From the NCBI GenBank assembly GCA_949130495.1, contig OX422213.1:58378678-58442677 (forward strand): DNA of 64,000 bases, read 5' to 3'. This document shows, piece by piece, positions 24,016 to 33,721 of this stretch. Positions within the stretch are counted from its first letter, which is position 1, and every line of letters begins with the position of its first letter. Source of the DNA: Sambucus nigra (lineage: Eukaryota > Streptophyta > Magnoliopsida > Dipsacales > Adoxaceae). The position numbers were made by a program, and so were the translations under genes. Under the pieces are notes generated by a model. The model was given only the letters and a program-made list of their open reading frames with translations. It was not told the origin of the DNA and did no database searches.

Positions 24016-25835
24016 GCAAGTGTTTATCTTGCTATTTTCGTTGGTGCAATCTTCATATTAGTTTAGGATTGATTTGTGATGAAAACTATGGAAGAAAACC
24101 CAATTTATGATAGGAGAATCCATGTAGTATTGATTTATATGTTGATTATGGAAACCCTTGCCATGTAGAGGACATAAACCACGAAATTTTGATGATCTTA
24201 ATAAAGAAATTCTGGAGAAAGATTTGTTAGAAAACTGTTTAAGAAAATTCTAGGGTTCTTGATAATTGGATATAATTTTAGGTTGAAATTTCGTGTTTAA
24301 ATGATGAATATGTACATGCCTTACGTTAGAATCATCTGGTATTTGTTATAATGTTAGTAGTAGAATTCTGGGACGATTGGAACTTGAAAATATGGATTTG
24401 GTGTAATTTTGGTGATGAAACCCGTAACTGCATTCTGCAGAATTTTTCGCAGACCTGCTTGATTGATCGATCGAGCCTAGAGCTTCGATCGATCGAAGAT
24501 TCGATCGATCGAGCCCCAAGCTTCGATCGATCGACCCCTCCTGGCAGACTCCTAATTCGCTCTTTAAATGAGTTAAATTCAAATTGTCATGATATAATTC
24601 TTGGGCATTCTTGATAAAATGATTTGGGAGATATTGAGGACCAGTAGGGCATATGAATAAATGTTGGGACCTTTAATCTTCAACGAGAATGGTATTTATG
24701 GAACATTTACTTTAGGGTTGGTGAATTTATAAATCTAAAGGGTGAGGTGCGTAAGAGAGTTACGCTGAAACCTAATAAAGACACTTACTGAATTTCAGAT
24801 TTGTGAGGATATAGTCCACGAGTGTCAGGTAATGAGTGAGAAAACCCTTCGAGTTAAGGTTAGGAATGAAACTTTATACCTAATTCTATAAATGTGAATT
24901 TAAGGATATATGGTATAATTATGGGTGACGAAAGGAACCTATATTAATATGATAAAGTGGTATATTTATATGATTGTGTGTATATATATTATATACTTGT
25001 GAAAATCATGCCCATGCTACTTGCTATCCCGGAGGTTACCGCGTTGGGACAAGTCTTATCTCGATGGGACCTTTATGGGGGATATTTACTTGTACCCTAG
25101 AAGATAGATATCCTTGGTACAGGCTATCGATGTGATAGTTCAGACGGTCCTAAGAGACGCAGGTATGTGCCATCATCTTAGAGACTTGGAATCTATGCTT
25201 CGCCTCAATATTGTTTGTGTATTTATGTTAATACAATTCGAGAGTGATTCCTATTGTATTTCCCTTAAAATGAGTGATATGGGGTTCTGGATAGTAGAGT
25301 ATGCACGCACCATAGTTTTATGAGGGGTGCTGATATTTTATATATATTATACGAGTAGTTAATATATATATGAGATTATGAAATTTGAAACTGCCTACTG
25401 GGATTTGATAAGTAGGACATGGTTGTTGACTCAAATTATAAATACTTGTTTTGAGAAAGTATAATATATCACTGTAAAACTTTATTGATTTTTATAAAGT
25501 TAAAAAAATAGAGGACTTTGGTTTCAAATTGGAACATCCTTTTTAAAATGAAATCATTGAATTGAAAATCTTACGAGTAATCTAAGTTAAGTTAAATCAT
25601 TTGGGAAGACTTGTGCGGTATACGATAAGATAAACTGTTGGGAAGGTTAGTGCGATAGGTGTGCACATTAGAAGAGAGGTGAGTATTTCTCAAGAGAGTG
25701 ACGCACTAATATGTTGTTGCATTGGCCTGTATCAATTTAAATACTTGCTAAACGTATTTTAAATCAAACACACTTCCGGGCTCTGACCCGTTTTCTTTTC
25801 TCTCTCTCTCTTGTATATATATGTATGTATTACAG
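24016..25835 (+). other. Putative GC-AG intron in E1 3' LTR
   Basis: The donor CAG|GCAAGTG fits the strict consensus of GC-AG introns. The acceptor side has CTGAC at 25783-25787 (a branch-point word), a CT-rich tract and ACAG|GTGCCC. The length is 1820 bases. The same layout recurs in three other LTR copies of different sequence. No transcript evidence is available here. Confidence 0.5.
24461..24535. repeat. GATCGATC palindrome cluster
   Basis: Four copies of GATCGATC lie in 75 bases. Two pairs have 14-base spacers (GAGCCTAGAGCTTC and GAGCCCCAAGCTTC), giving centres 22 bases apart. The position is about 1120-1194 bases into the LTR. Confidence 0.93.
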
Positions 25836-26374
25836 GTGCCCAGCCACAGGGGCATCTTGCTTAGGATCTCTTGGAAGGAACGCGCTGCAGCTTAGGTGGG
25901 AGTTGCAGGTCTCTTGATTAGACGACTTCGTTCATTCGGATCCACTCTTAGTATTCTTATTTAGTTGAGCATGTGTAGCTCTTTCCATTATTCCATTATT
26001 ATTGGGACATTTGTATTTCAGTTATTTCCAGTATTGTTACTATGGGTTTTATTCAGTTTGATTGTGTTACTTTATATTTCGCATGTTGACATTCGATTGA
26101 CGAATGTTTTAATTTAATTGGACTATGTTGCAGATATTTAATGTGGTGTGATTCTTACGTATTGAATGTTGTTAATAAAATAAATGTTTTTTCTTTAAAT
26201 AAAATTTGGAAAGAATGTATGAAAATGGTTTTGACACTTAGCTTAATTATTTAGGGTGTTAAATTGGAAAATTTATTTTTATCGACAGTGATGCTGAGAA
26301 TGAACCTACTGTTTACCTTGATTTAATTTAATAAAGGAGTGATCACCCGGTATTTAATTAGGCGGGGTGTCACA

Positions 26375-27194
26375 CCAATCCAACATAAAAAGCACTTTTT
26401 CCAGTTCGTACAACCAGTATCCTACAAAGTAGACTTGATATCAAACCAAAAACCCTATAATTTAAGAAGAAACTACACAATCCCAACCAAAACACGTAAG
26501 ATATGGACCCAAATCCCCAAAAGGAAAACCCCTACGAATTTCCTATAAATTGTATATAAAAATAAATAAAAAGAAAAAGAAAACTTTTTCTTAAACATTA
26601 CGTCGAACAGTTGAGGAGCAACACAAATACTGGCAAAAAAACTCACATTACAATTGTAGAAAACTATACCTTTCAAGAAAAACTTTTGATGGCATATACC
26701 TTTCAGTACCTAAAGAAAAATATACCTTTTCGTTCCATATGACCTAAAGAAAAAAAAATATTGCTAACAAAATCATATTATTGAACCCTTAATCATGGTC
26801 ACAATCCCATTACACAGCATTTTGGATAAGTTATATCAAATTTAGACTTGCCATGGTACCTGTTCAAAATTTTTATGGAATATATCAAATTGAACTACTT
26901 ATCCCAAAAGCATAAAATTTCACATAGCTTCCATTAAAGAGTTTCCACCGACTTGAGTGACTCCAAAATTGGTCCTCTTTTCACCAATACTTAAAAATAA
27001 CTCTACAAATACATTAAAAAATGTTAATGTGCTATACTTATTATTTGGTTGAATCCAATAAACAACAAATATGAATTCACAAGTTTAAATTCAGTAGTAC
27101 GTACCTTTTTAGATCCCAAAATTAAAGAAAAATAAACAACAAAAATATAAGAAACAAAACCCTAAATTCAGAATTTCTTACCGAAGTAGTACAT
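26375..27194. other. AT-rich spacer between E1 and solo LTR 1
   Basis: No gene is seen. Bases 27103-27180 (TTTAGATCCCAAAATTAAAG..) resemble 29826-29925 on the other side of the solo LTR, so an older local duplication surrounds the insertion site. It ends with the target copy TACAT at 27190-27194. Confidence 0.65.
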
Positions 27195-27771
27195 TGTAAC
27201 AACCCTCGCTTTTGAGGTCCTAGTTTATATTTAATTTGCTAGATATAATAATTAGATATAAATTGTTGATATGTGGAGTAGGTATTAATTTAAGGAAGAA
27301 AAGTTAATATCTACTATGATGTTGCATATTTACCGTATGTAGAGGTGAATTTTGCTATGTTATGTTTTGTAATGTCACATGATTTAAAAAAAATGACATT
27401 TGGCTTAAAATGAAACCGGAACCAAAAATGAATTATAAAATCTCCAAATGATAATTTGGGGGGTGCCAATAGTCCCGGGAGTTTCGAGATAGTCAAATTT
27501 TGTGCCATATTGTATTTCGAGATTCCGGGCACTTTTGACTGGTAGTAACTTAAATGAGTAGTTGCGTATTATTTTACCGCGTATTAATTACTTAAGATGG
27601 AACTTTAAGACTAAGCCACGATTTATGTCTTGAACTAAGTCACTATTCCCTTAATTAAATTGGAAACCCTAAAGAAAGAGAAGAATAAACCTAAGGAGAG
27701 AAAGAGAGATTGAAGCATGGGTGTTTGATCTTATCTACTATCCTCACCAAATCTGAAGTTACAACCTTGAG

Positions 27772-29322
27772 GCAAGTTTTCTACTTGCTATCTTATGCTT
27801 TAAGTAGAGTAATTTGCATTGATAGTTGTGGTTATGCATAGTTTAAGAAAACTAGGGATTTTTAGTGGATTCATGGGTTTTAACTCCTTGGAGATTGCTT
27901 TGAATTGTTATTGGTATAGGTTTTGGGTGTTGGATGCATTTAAAATCTTTTGGTAGCAATAAATGATGTGGAGACTTGTTGTTGGAAGAAGAAGGGTTAT
28001 TGGGTCTGTTATGACCGGTCGACCGCGTGTCTAGGACCGGTCGATCGGGCCTTTGGGGGAGGGCACACTACTTTCTCACTAAGGCCTGATTTTTGGCATG
28101 CGGTCGACCGAGGTCTGGGAACGGTCGATAGGCCCCCTTTTTCCCGGACTTTCTGCTTTCCTACGAAGGCAAAGATTTGAGATGCGATCGATCGCGGCCT
28201 TAGGACCGGTCGACCGGTCCCCAGTTTTTCACTCTTAGAGTTGTTTTTTTTTCCTAGCTTTCTTCTTTTACATAGGAAATATGAACCTTCTTGCATGAAG
28301 TAATCTTAGAGTTTTATTTGAGTTTGGTCGTTACCCTATAGTTGAATGGGATCACTTGGGGTTAATTCAGGGGTACTTAAAGTGATGCTTAGGTATCACT
28401 TCTCTTTTGGTAAATTAGCTAAAGTTAGAGTTCTAAGCCCATAATTTGAGATGTTAGAGGTCCTATTGAGATATGTAGCTTCTTGGGGAATAGTACAATT
28501 TCGGAAATCACTTGGAGGTTTACTCGGGACTTAAAAATGATGAATATTAATGAGAACAGTCAAGGATAATGGTTTCAAATAAAATGAAACACATGTGATT
28601 TACGGTAATGAAAATGAGATTAAATTGGTAATTGTTAAATTACTTAAACACACCTCTCTAAATGCTATCATAAGGGAAGCTCCCGCATGAGGTCATGTCC
28701 CCTGACTATTGAATGCAGGCTGACTATAGTCCTTGGCCATATGCGGGGTTTGTATATATTTTTCTGCGCTAGTGAGGTAATTTCGAGTGTGGTTATGACT
28801 CACTCGCAGGTGTATGGCCACTTCTCGACGTGCATTAGGTGCCCAGGTTGTCTTGTATAGATAGGCCCTGGAAGATGATAGTCATTTATGGGCGTGCCCA
28901 ATGGGGAAACTCAGAGGGGCGGTGTTAGAAATGTTATATTTATAAGAATATAACCTTTCTAACTCAAGTGGGACTTGAGGTATGTAAATTTCCATAAGAT
29001 ATGAAATGGTAATTATATTCCTGATAAGGAATGGAAAAAGGAAAGATATGATGAAAACTACATTCCTATTAAGGAATGGAAAATGATAAGACATGAAAAG
29101 AATTGAGATTTAAATTTTATTTTCTTCCTTAAATCAATCACTATTAGAAACCTATATAGTTGAATCATCACATTTTCATGATTAGGTTGTTAGATTCACA
29201 TTTACATTATTTATGATTCATTGTCCATATCTATCGTGTTTCTTACTCTTCTGGGAATCATATATAAATCGGGCCCTGACCCGTTCATTTTCCATGTTGT
29301 GCATGTTGTTGTATCCGCTCAG
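27772..29322 (+). other. Putative GC-AG intron in solo LTR 1
   Basis: The donor is TTGAG|GCAAGTT. The acceptor is GCTCAG|GTGCTC, with CTGAC 43 bases upstream and a T-rich tract between. The length is 1551 bases. Confidence 0.45.
28013..28222. repeat. GGTCGACC/GATCGATC palindrome cluster
   Basis: There are three units with a period of about 85 bases (starting near 28013, 28099 and 28183). Each has two palindromic or near-palindromic 8-mers (GGTCGACC, GATCGATC, GGTCGATC) separated by 13-14 bases and usually followed by GGCC or CCCC. The pair spacing equals that in the E1 LTR. Confidence 0.9.
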
Positions 29323-29923
29323 GTGCTCCTCCACAAGGGGGCCCGTTATGATTTTTCCTACTCTTATGCTTTTGACGAGCTATATGACATTGCGGATTAT
29401 TACAGGATGTTTGTTAGACGTCTTCGTTTTTGGGATCTAGTTATGATCTGGTCTTTCATCCGGGATAGTGGACCATATTTTGTACTTGTTAATGAATGTA
29501 GTATGTAAATATTGAATTGCAGAGACACTTTGAATGTAACTGTGGACTGACAGATTATTCGGTTCTTTTATTATATGTTATTTTAGTAATTATCTTTATG
29601 TTCCTTTGAGATTTCACTTTCATCAGATTTGGGTTGTTTAATTCATTTCTTAAATCTTTATTAAACCAAACTTTATGACAACCTGCTTTCTGATTTATGG
29701 AGTGGTTAACCTGTATACCTATTTTATTGTTATGATGTTGAGGATGATATCCATCCATGATTCCGTTATGTCGAGTTATCGGGCTGGCAACCCCTTATTT
29801 CGGAAATGCGGGTTGCTACATACATACCTATTTAGATCCCAAAATTGGAGGGAATAACTCTCGTAATCTGCAAAAGGAAAAACATAAGAAATAAATCCCT
29901 AAATTTATTTCAGAATATAGATC

Positions 29924-30027
29924 TGCGTGTGTGTGTGTGTGCGCGCGCGCAAGTGTGAGTGTGCGTGTGAGTCATAGCCGCATAGGCAGAGATGTGTGTG
30001 TCTGTGTGTGTGTGAGAGAGAGAGAGA
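29924..30027. repeat. TG, GC and AG microsatellites
   Basis: Runs of TG (29925-29940), GC (29941-29950), TG again (29995-30014) and AG (30013-30025) lie close together. Confidence 0.92.
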
Positions 30028-30049
30028 CTACCTGAATGGGCGGTGGAGG

Positions 30050-30395
30050 GAAGCGGAGGGTAGTGGGTTTGGGGGGTTTGGAGCGAGAGAATGAGGGAGA
30101 GAGGTGAGGACGACGGGGTGGGTTTGGGGGGTTTGGAGCGAGAGAATTAGGGAGAGAGCTGAGGGTGTACGTGTGTAAGACTGTGAGGAAGAGAGGGTTA
30201 CAAAAATACCCTCATGTTTGAATTCAAGTGCAATTTTGGTGAGTATAAAAGAGGGGGAAATCAAAGAATTAAGGGGTAGGCTGGTAAAAAAGAAAGGGAA
30301 GTGATCTGAAGCCTTAAAATGTGTAAAAATGTGTAAGGAGGTGGCACACATCTTAACCGTTAAAATGTGTAGACAATTAAAAAACTTCCCTATCT
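30050..30395. repeat. G-rich duplication and R1 block, copy C
   Basis: GGTGGGTTTGGGGGGTTTGG or a close variant, followed by AGCGAGAGAAT, occurs twice (about 30065 and 30117). Bases 30214-30266 then carry the R1 words ATGTTTGAATTC and AAAAGAGGGGGAAATCAAAG seen near 465 and 9549. No gene is recognised. Confidence 0.6.
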
Positions 30396-30397
30396 GA

Positions 30398-30398
30398 T

Positions 30399-30449
<51 letters not shown>
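30398..30449. repeat. TA and GTAT microsatellite
   Basis: A TA run is followed by about eight GTAT units. Confidence 0.95.
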
Positions 30450-30453
<4 letters not shown>

Positions 30454-30637
30454 TGCCCTGGTGTGAACTGTCGTACGTTTTAATAGTGCGGATCGGATAT
30501 GTGTCACCGTGACAGTGAGTCTAAAAATTATCTCCTAAATTATAGGTGTTCTCTCTCTCTTTTCTGGGCTCATCGTCAGGTAACACGTTTCCAGTCCGCA
30601 CTGTTAAAATGTGGGACAGTCCGCACAAAAGCAGTAC
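30450..30637. mobile_element. Foldback MITE of about 190 bp
   Basis: The left arm (about 30450-30521, with ACTGTCGTACGTTTTAATAG and TGCGGAT) pairs with the right arm (about 30563-30637, with ACAGTCCGCAC). The arms match imperfectly over some 70 bases each and leave a loop of about 40 bases. There is no coding capacity. It sits between TA-rich microsatellites, so a TA target duplication is possible but cannot be proved. This is the structure of a miniature inverted-repeat transposon. Confidence 0.75.
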
Positions 30638-30639
30638 TA

Positions 30640-31350
30640 TATATATATATATATTAGTGGTGGAATGATCCTCATGAAATTGTTTCCTTGGTTACCAAAG
30701 ACCTTTCTCTTTTTCCTCACTATAGGTTTCTTAAGTTTATTTTTAGTATTGACTCATTAGTTTTTATTATTAAGGTTGGTTTGGTGGTATATCCCTCAAC
30801 CTTTGTTTGTGAAGCCCTTGGTCCATCATAAAAACTATAGTTTTTTGGGGTTTAGTCCCATTTCCAAAGTTTTATTAAGGGCCCCTACCATATAGTTTCT
30901 AAATTGTATTAATTTCCATAACCATCCAAACCTCCCGTAATCGTCTTATAATCAGCTATCTTCCTCTTCATAGAGAATGACACTTGTCCTATAGTTGCTA
31001 CAACATGACCAATTACTAAAAATAAAAACGCGGGAGTGGATGAAAATGAATCTTTAAAAGTGGGATTAAATACTTGTGACCCCTAAAGACTATAGTGGGA
31101 CAATTTTATTTCCTTTCTTTTTCTGGATGGTTAGGTATTAATGTTCCCCTTCCTTTTATGTGAAACATATGGAAGTTTTTTTCCCATGGTTTTCTATAAA
31201 TTAAACTTATGGATATACCATCCCTCTTTTATGAAAAAGATATAGAAAATTTGTCTAATGCAATAGTAATAATAAGTAGATCGTAAATATAAAAAAAATG
31301 CAACTTTACAAGATGTTAGAGAGAGATGATTTTTTCACTAAACATTCGTG
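30640..31350. other. AT-rich intergenic stretch, no gene seen
   Basis: Only short frames are present. There are no transposon ends that I recognise. Confidence 0.5.
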
Positions 31351-32138
31351 AAGATATACCCCCATTACCTCAAGATTATCTCAAATTCATCTTTAGCACT
31401 GTTCCTGCTGCTATAATTTGGGAAATATGGATTTCCAGAAATTTATGTGTTTTTAATGGTGCTAAAATGATAGCCAAGAATATTATTCATCAAGTTTATG
31501 ATCTTATCCAATCTTGTGCTTATCATAAAACCTTCAAGTCTTCTAACAGAAACTTTGATTTCATCATCCAATCTTTCAAGTTGAATGTTGCCTCATATGT
31601 CCCAAATTACTTTCTCATTTTCCATTGGATCAAACCCCCGGATGGTTTTGTTAAAATGAATTGTGATGGAGCTTCCAAAGGGAATCCAGGTTTTTCCGGA
31701 TCAGGTGGTATAATCAGAGATCACAGTGGTCGCCTTATCAAAGCTTTCTCATCTTTTGAAGGTGTTATTTCCAACAACAAAGCTGAGATTTTGGCCATTT
31801 TTAGGGGATTAAAACTTTGTATATCATTAAATATGCACAATATCATTGTAGAATCTGATTCTAAATTGGTGATTGACATGCTTAATGGTATTACGAAGTC
31901 GATTCCCTGGTCCATTATTGAAGTATTTTATGAAATCAAGCTCTTACAAGGCAATATTCAAGTCATATTTCAGCATACTTGGAGGGAGAATAACAAGGTT
32001 GCAGACAGTCTAGCAAATCATGGAGTGGATTGTAAAGGTTACTCTTCTTTCAACCAAACCAGTGATCTTCCTTTCTCAGCTAGAGGCCGCTACAAAATGG
32101 ATCTGCAAGGTGTTCAATCCATTAAAGTTTTCAAATAA
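31326..32138 (+). CDS. LINE ORF2 C-terminal RNase H domain (5'-truncated)
   Basis: The open frame has 270 codons. Its first 14 or so codons (31326-31368) are pre-existing target DNA, because the target duplication ends at 31368. The LINE part starts after that. It holds an RNase H domain: MNCDGASKGNPG (first Asp), NNKAEILAIF (Glu), IIVESDSKLV (Asp) and NNKVADSLANHG (last Asp), so the DEDD active site looks complete. This is the domain at the end of ORF2 in plant L1-type LINEs. Reverse transcriptase and endonuclease are missing. Lack of any stop suggests a fairly recent insertion. The apparent start codon is probably fortuitous. Confidence 0.88.
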   Translation: MIFSLNIREDIPPLPQDYLKFIFSTVPAAIIWEIWISRNLCVFNGAKMIAKNIIHQVYDLIQSCAYHKTFKSSNRNFDFIIQSFKLNVASYVPNYFLIFHWIKPPDGFVKMNCDGASKGNPGFSGSGGIIRDHSGRLIKAFSSFEGVISNNKAEILAIFRGLKLCISLNMHNIIVESDSKLVIDMLNGITKSIPWSIIEVFYEIKLLQGNIQVIFQHTWRENNKVADSLANHGVDCKGYSSFNQTSDLPFSARGRYKMDLQGVQSIKVFK

Positions 32139-32258
32139 TGCATTTCTTATGTATTTTTTAATTATTTTTCTCTAGCTTGTAAAAGCCTTGGTAGGGCATT
32201 TCTACCTAGTTTAATAAAATTGTGATTTGTTTTAAAAAAAAAAAAAAAAAAAAAAAAA
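31369..32258 (+). mobile_element. 5'-truncated L1-type LINE with poly-A tail
   Basis: GATATACCCCCATTAC occurs at 31353-31368 and again at 32259-32274, directly after a run of about 25 A (32234-32258). That is a target duplication of at least 16 bases around a poly-A-tailed insertion of about 890 bases. An AATAAA signal lies at 32212. Only the end of ORF2 was copied, as is common for LINEs. Confidence 0.94.
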
Positions 32259-32274
32259 GATATACCCCCATTAC

Positions 32275-33370
32275 AAATTGGTATTAGATAACACATGCTT
32301 ACATACATCTATATCCATACTATAAATCAATAGAAACTACATCATCTTAATAATATTATTCGATGTTAATTATCTTAACTTTCTTCATTATCACTCTATT
32401 ACCTAGAACCAAGTCAACTCATTTGACCTATATGACCTACATAGGCCTACACTATTGGGGTTATTAGAATTTTCACCCCAATACTTTACTTTGGTCCCCC
32501 TACTTTTTTGTTTATACAACTTTTGCCCCTAAAATTGCAAAAACTTATATAAGTAATAAAAAAAATGTTGTGATGTGTAGTTTTACAAATTGACTTAATA
32601 AAGATCATACCGAATATATATTGCTCCCTTTTTATTAGGGTTTGGAAGAGGTAGATGTACCCCTATTACTTATTGAACTTTAATTAACGTGCATTCTTGC
32701 ATTCAACTAATTTTTATTTATTGTAAGGATAATAAACTAGTTTTTAATTTTAATCATCTATGGATTTTCATTTTTTAAATTTGAATATTCTAGTTTATCA
32801 TTCAATTTAAAGTTGGATGATTTAATAAAATTTGTTATGCCTTATTTTCTTTAATTACTCACATGAATTGAAACACCATTACTCTTATCTATAATTTCAA
32901 AATCGCATTGCGACTAAGAGGATAAAATGAACAAGTAGGCAAAATATCCACGTGCGATGTAAGTCCACCTTTAATTTCTTTTAATATCCCCTTTGACCAA
33001 TTTTTATTTTAACATTTCATTCACTTTTTTTTGTAGATTTTGAATTTGGTCCCGCTTGCTCGTGGATGTGTATTTTGTTTAATTATATGAAATTTTTGTT
33101 ACTTTTTAGATAATAATGTACAATCTTTTTATATTTTGTTGGGATAATTTGGACGCGTGGTAGACATTTTTTTGGATTGAAAATACATTTTTTTTGGAAG
33201 ATTGATTATATAAAGACTCAATGTTTGGTTGACTCAATATTTATTGAGATACATATTCATATTAATGATGCCCCCTTTAATATAATAGATTTTTGAGAAT
33301 GGTTATTTAACTTCATTAAAAGTTTCTTTTTATTTTTATTGTTGAATAACAACTAAAGATGAACTTTATT
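32275..33370. other. AT-rich intergenic stretch, no gene seen
   Basis: No reading frame or RNA gene is recognised. Confidence 0.55.
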
Positions 33371-33374
33371 AAAA

Positions 33375-33721
33375 TGTGGATTTTGATGAAGCCAGACGTT
33401 TATGCATAAATGTTGTAATTTTTTACCTTTTTAAAAAATGTTGGCATATAATTCAACGATGTTTTTTTTATGTGTCGTAATAAAGCGGCATTTTTTCCTA
33501 AAAATGTTGGGTAGTCTACCCAAGGGCAGAGATTTGAGGATGTTTAAAAAACTTCAGGGAAAACATCGGGAGATTATTTATCGACATTTTACAAAAACGT
33601 CGGCTATTTCCCGATTGGAGATACCACGACGCTTTCCATAAACGTCGAATTTTTTTAGCGACGCATTTTACTAATTTTCGACATTTTCAAAACGTCTTCG
33701 TAGCTCAAATGTCTTGTAGTG
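33375..33721. mobile_element. Possible CACTA transposon end
   Basis: The sequence TCTTGTAGTG at 33712-33721 is the reverse of CACTACAAGA, the terminal motif of plant CACTA (En/Spm) elements. The 340 bases inside it carry many short motifs of the type CGACATTTT, AACGTCG and AAATGTTGG in both orientations, as expected for subterminal repeats. The matching left end is not found in the window. No transposase is seen, so this is a partial or very degraded element. Confidence 0.55.

Larger units (their letters stand above)
16071..26374 (+). mobile_element. E1: Ty3/gypsy LTR retrotransposon, Tekay-like, defective
   Basis: The element is bounded by LTRs that start TGTAATACCCCG and end GGGGTGTCACA and is flanked by the perfect 5-base duplication CCAAT (16066-16070 and 26375-26379). 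Between the LTRs lie a primer site complementary to initiator methionine tRNA, gag, protease, reverse transcriptase, RNase H, integrase with a chromodomain-like C-terminus, and a purine tract. The order RT-RH-IN identifies Ty3/gypsy. The MPPRR gag start, long LTRs and C-terminal WEREANMREKYP motif suggest the chromovirus Tekay (Del) lineage, which is an inference. About ten stops, one 20-base deletion and a broken protease make it non-autonomous. Confidence 0.96.
23341..26374 (+). repeat. E1 3' LTR (3034 bp)
   Basis: It begins TGTAATACCCCG and ends GTGTCACA, followed by the target copy CCAAT. It is the complete version of the LTR. It holds, in order, a leader-like segment with GCACCGCCGCCACCACCACC, AG|GCAAGTG at 24015/24016, a palindrome cluster at 24461-24535, a conserved GGAGGTTACCGCG block near 25031, the CTCTGACCCG box at 25781 and TTACAG|GTGCCCAGCC at 25835. 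A 69-codon frame present in both LTRs (17230 and 25114) reflects LTR identity and not a gene. Confidence 0.95.
27195..29820 (+). mobile_element. Solo LTR 1 (gypsy type, 2626 bp)
   Basis: It begins TGTAACAACCC and ends GGGTTGCTACA, with perfect target copies TACAT on both sides (27190-27194 and 29821-29825). No internal element sequence remains, so it is the product of recombination between two LTRs. The ends form an 11-base inverted repeat with one mismatch. It shares with the E1 and E3 LTRs the AG|GCAAGT site (27771/27772), a palindrome cluster, the GGGCCCTGACCCG box (29271) and CAG|GTGCTCC (29322), although its overall sequence differs. Confidence 0.93.

Noticed and set aside
24461..24535. 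GATCGATC block as an inserted satellite or cloning artefact
   Set aside because: Related palindrome clusters sit at similar places in three other LTR copies, so it is an LTR component.
30028..30507. 159-codon minus-strand frame
   Set aside because: It runs over G-rich duplications and microsatellites into the MITE. No domain is seen.
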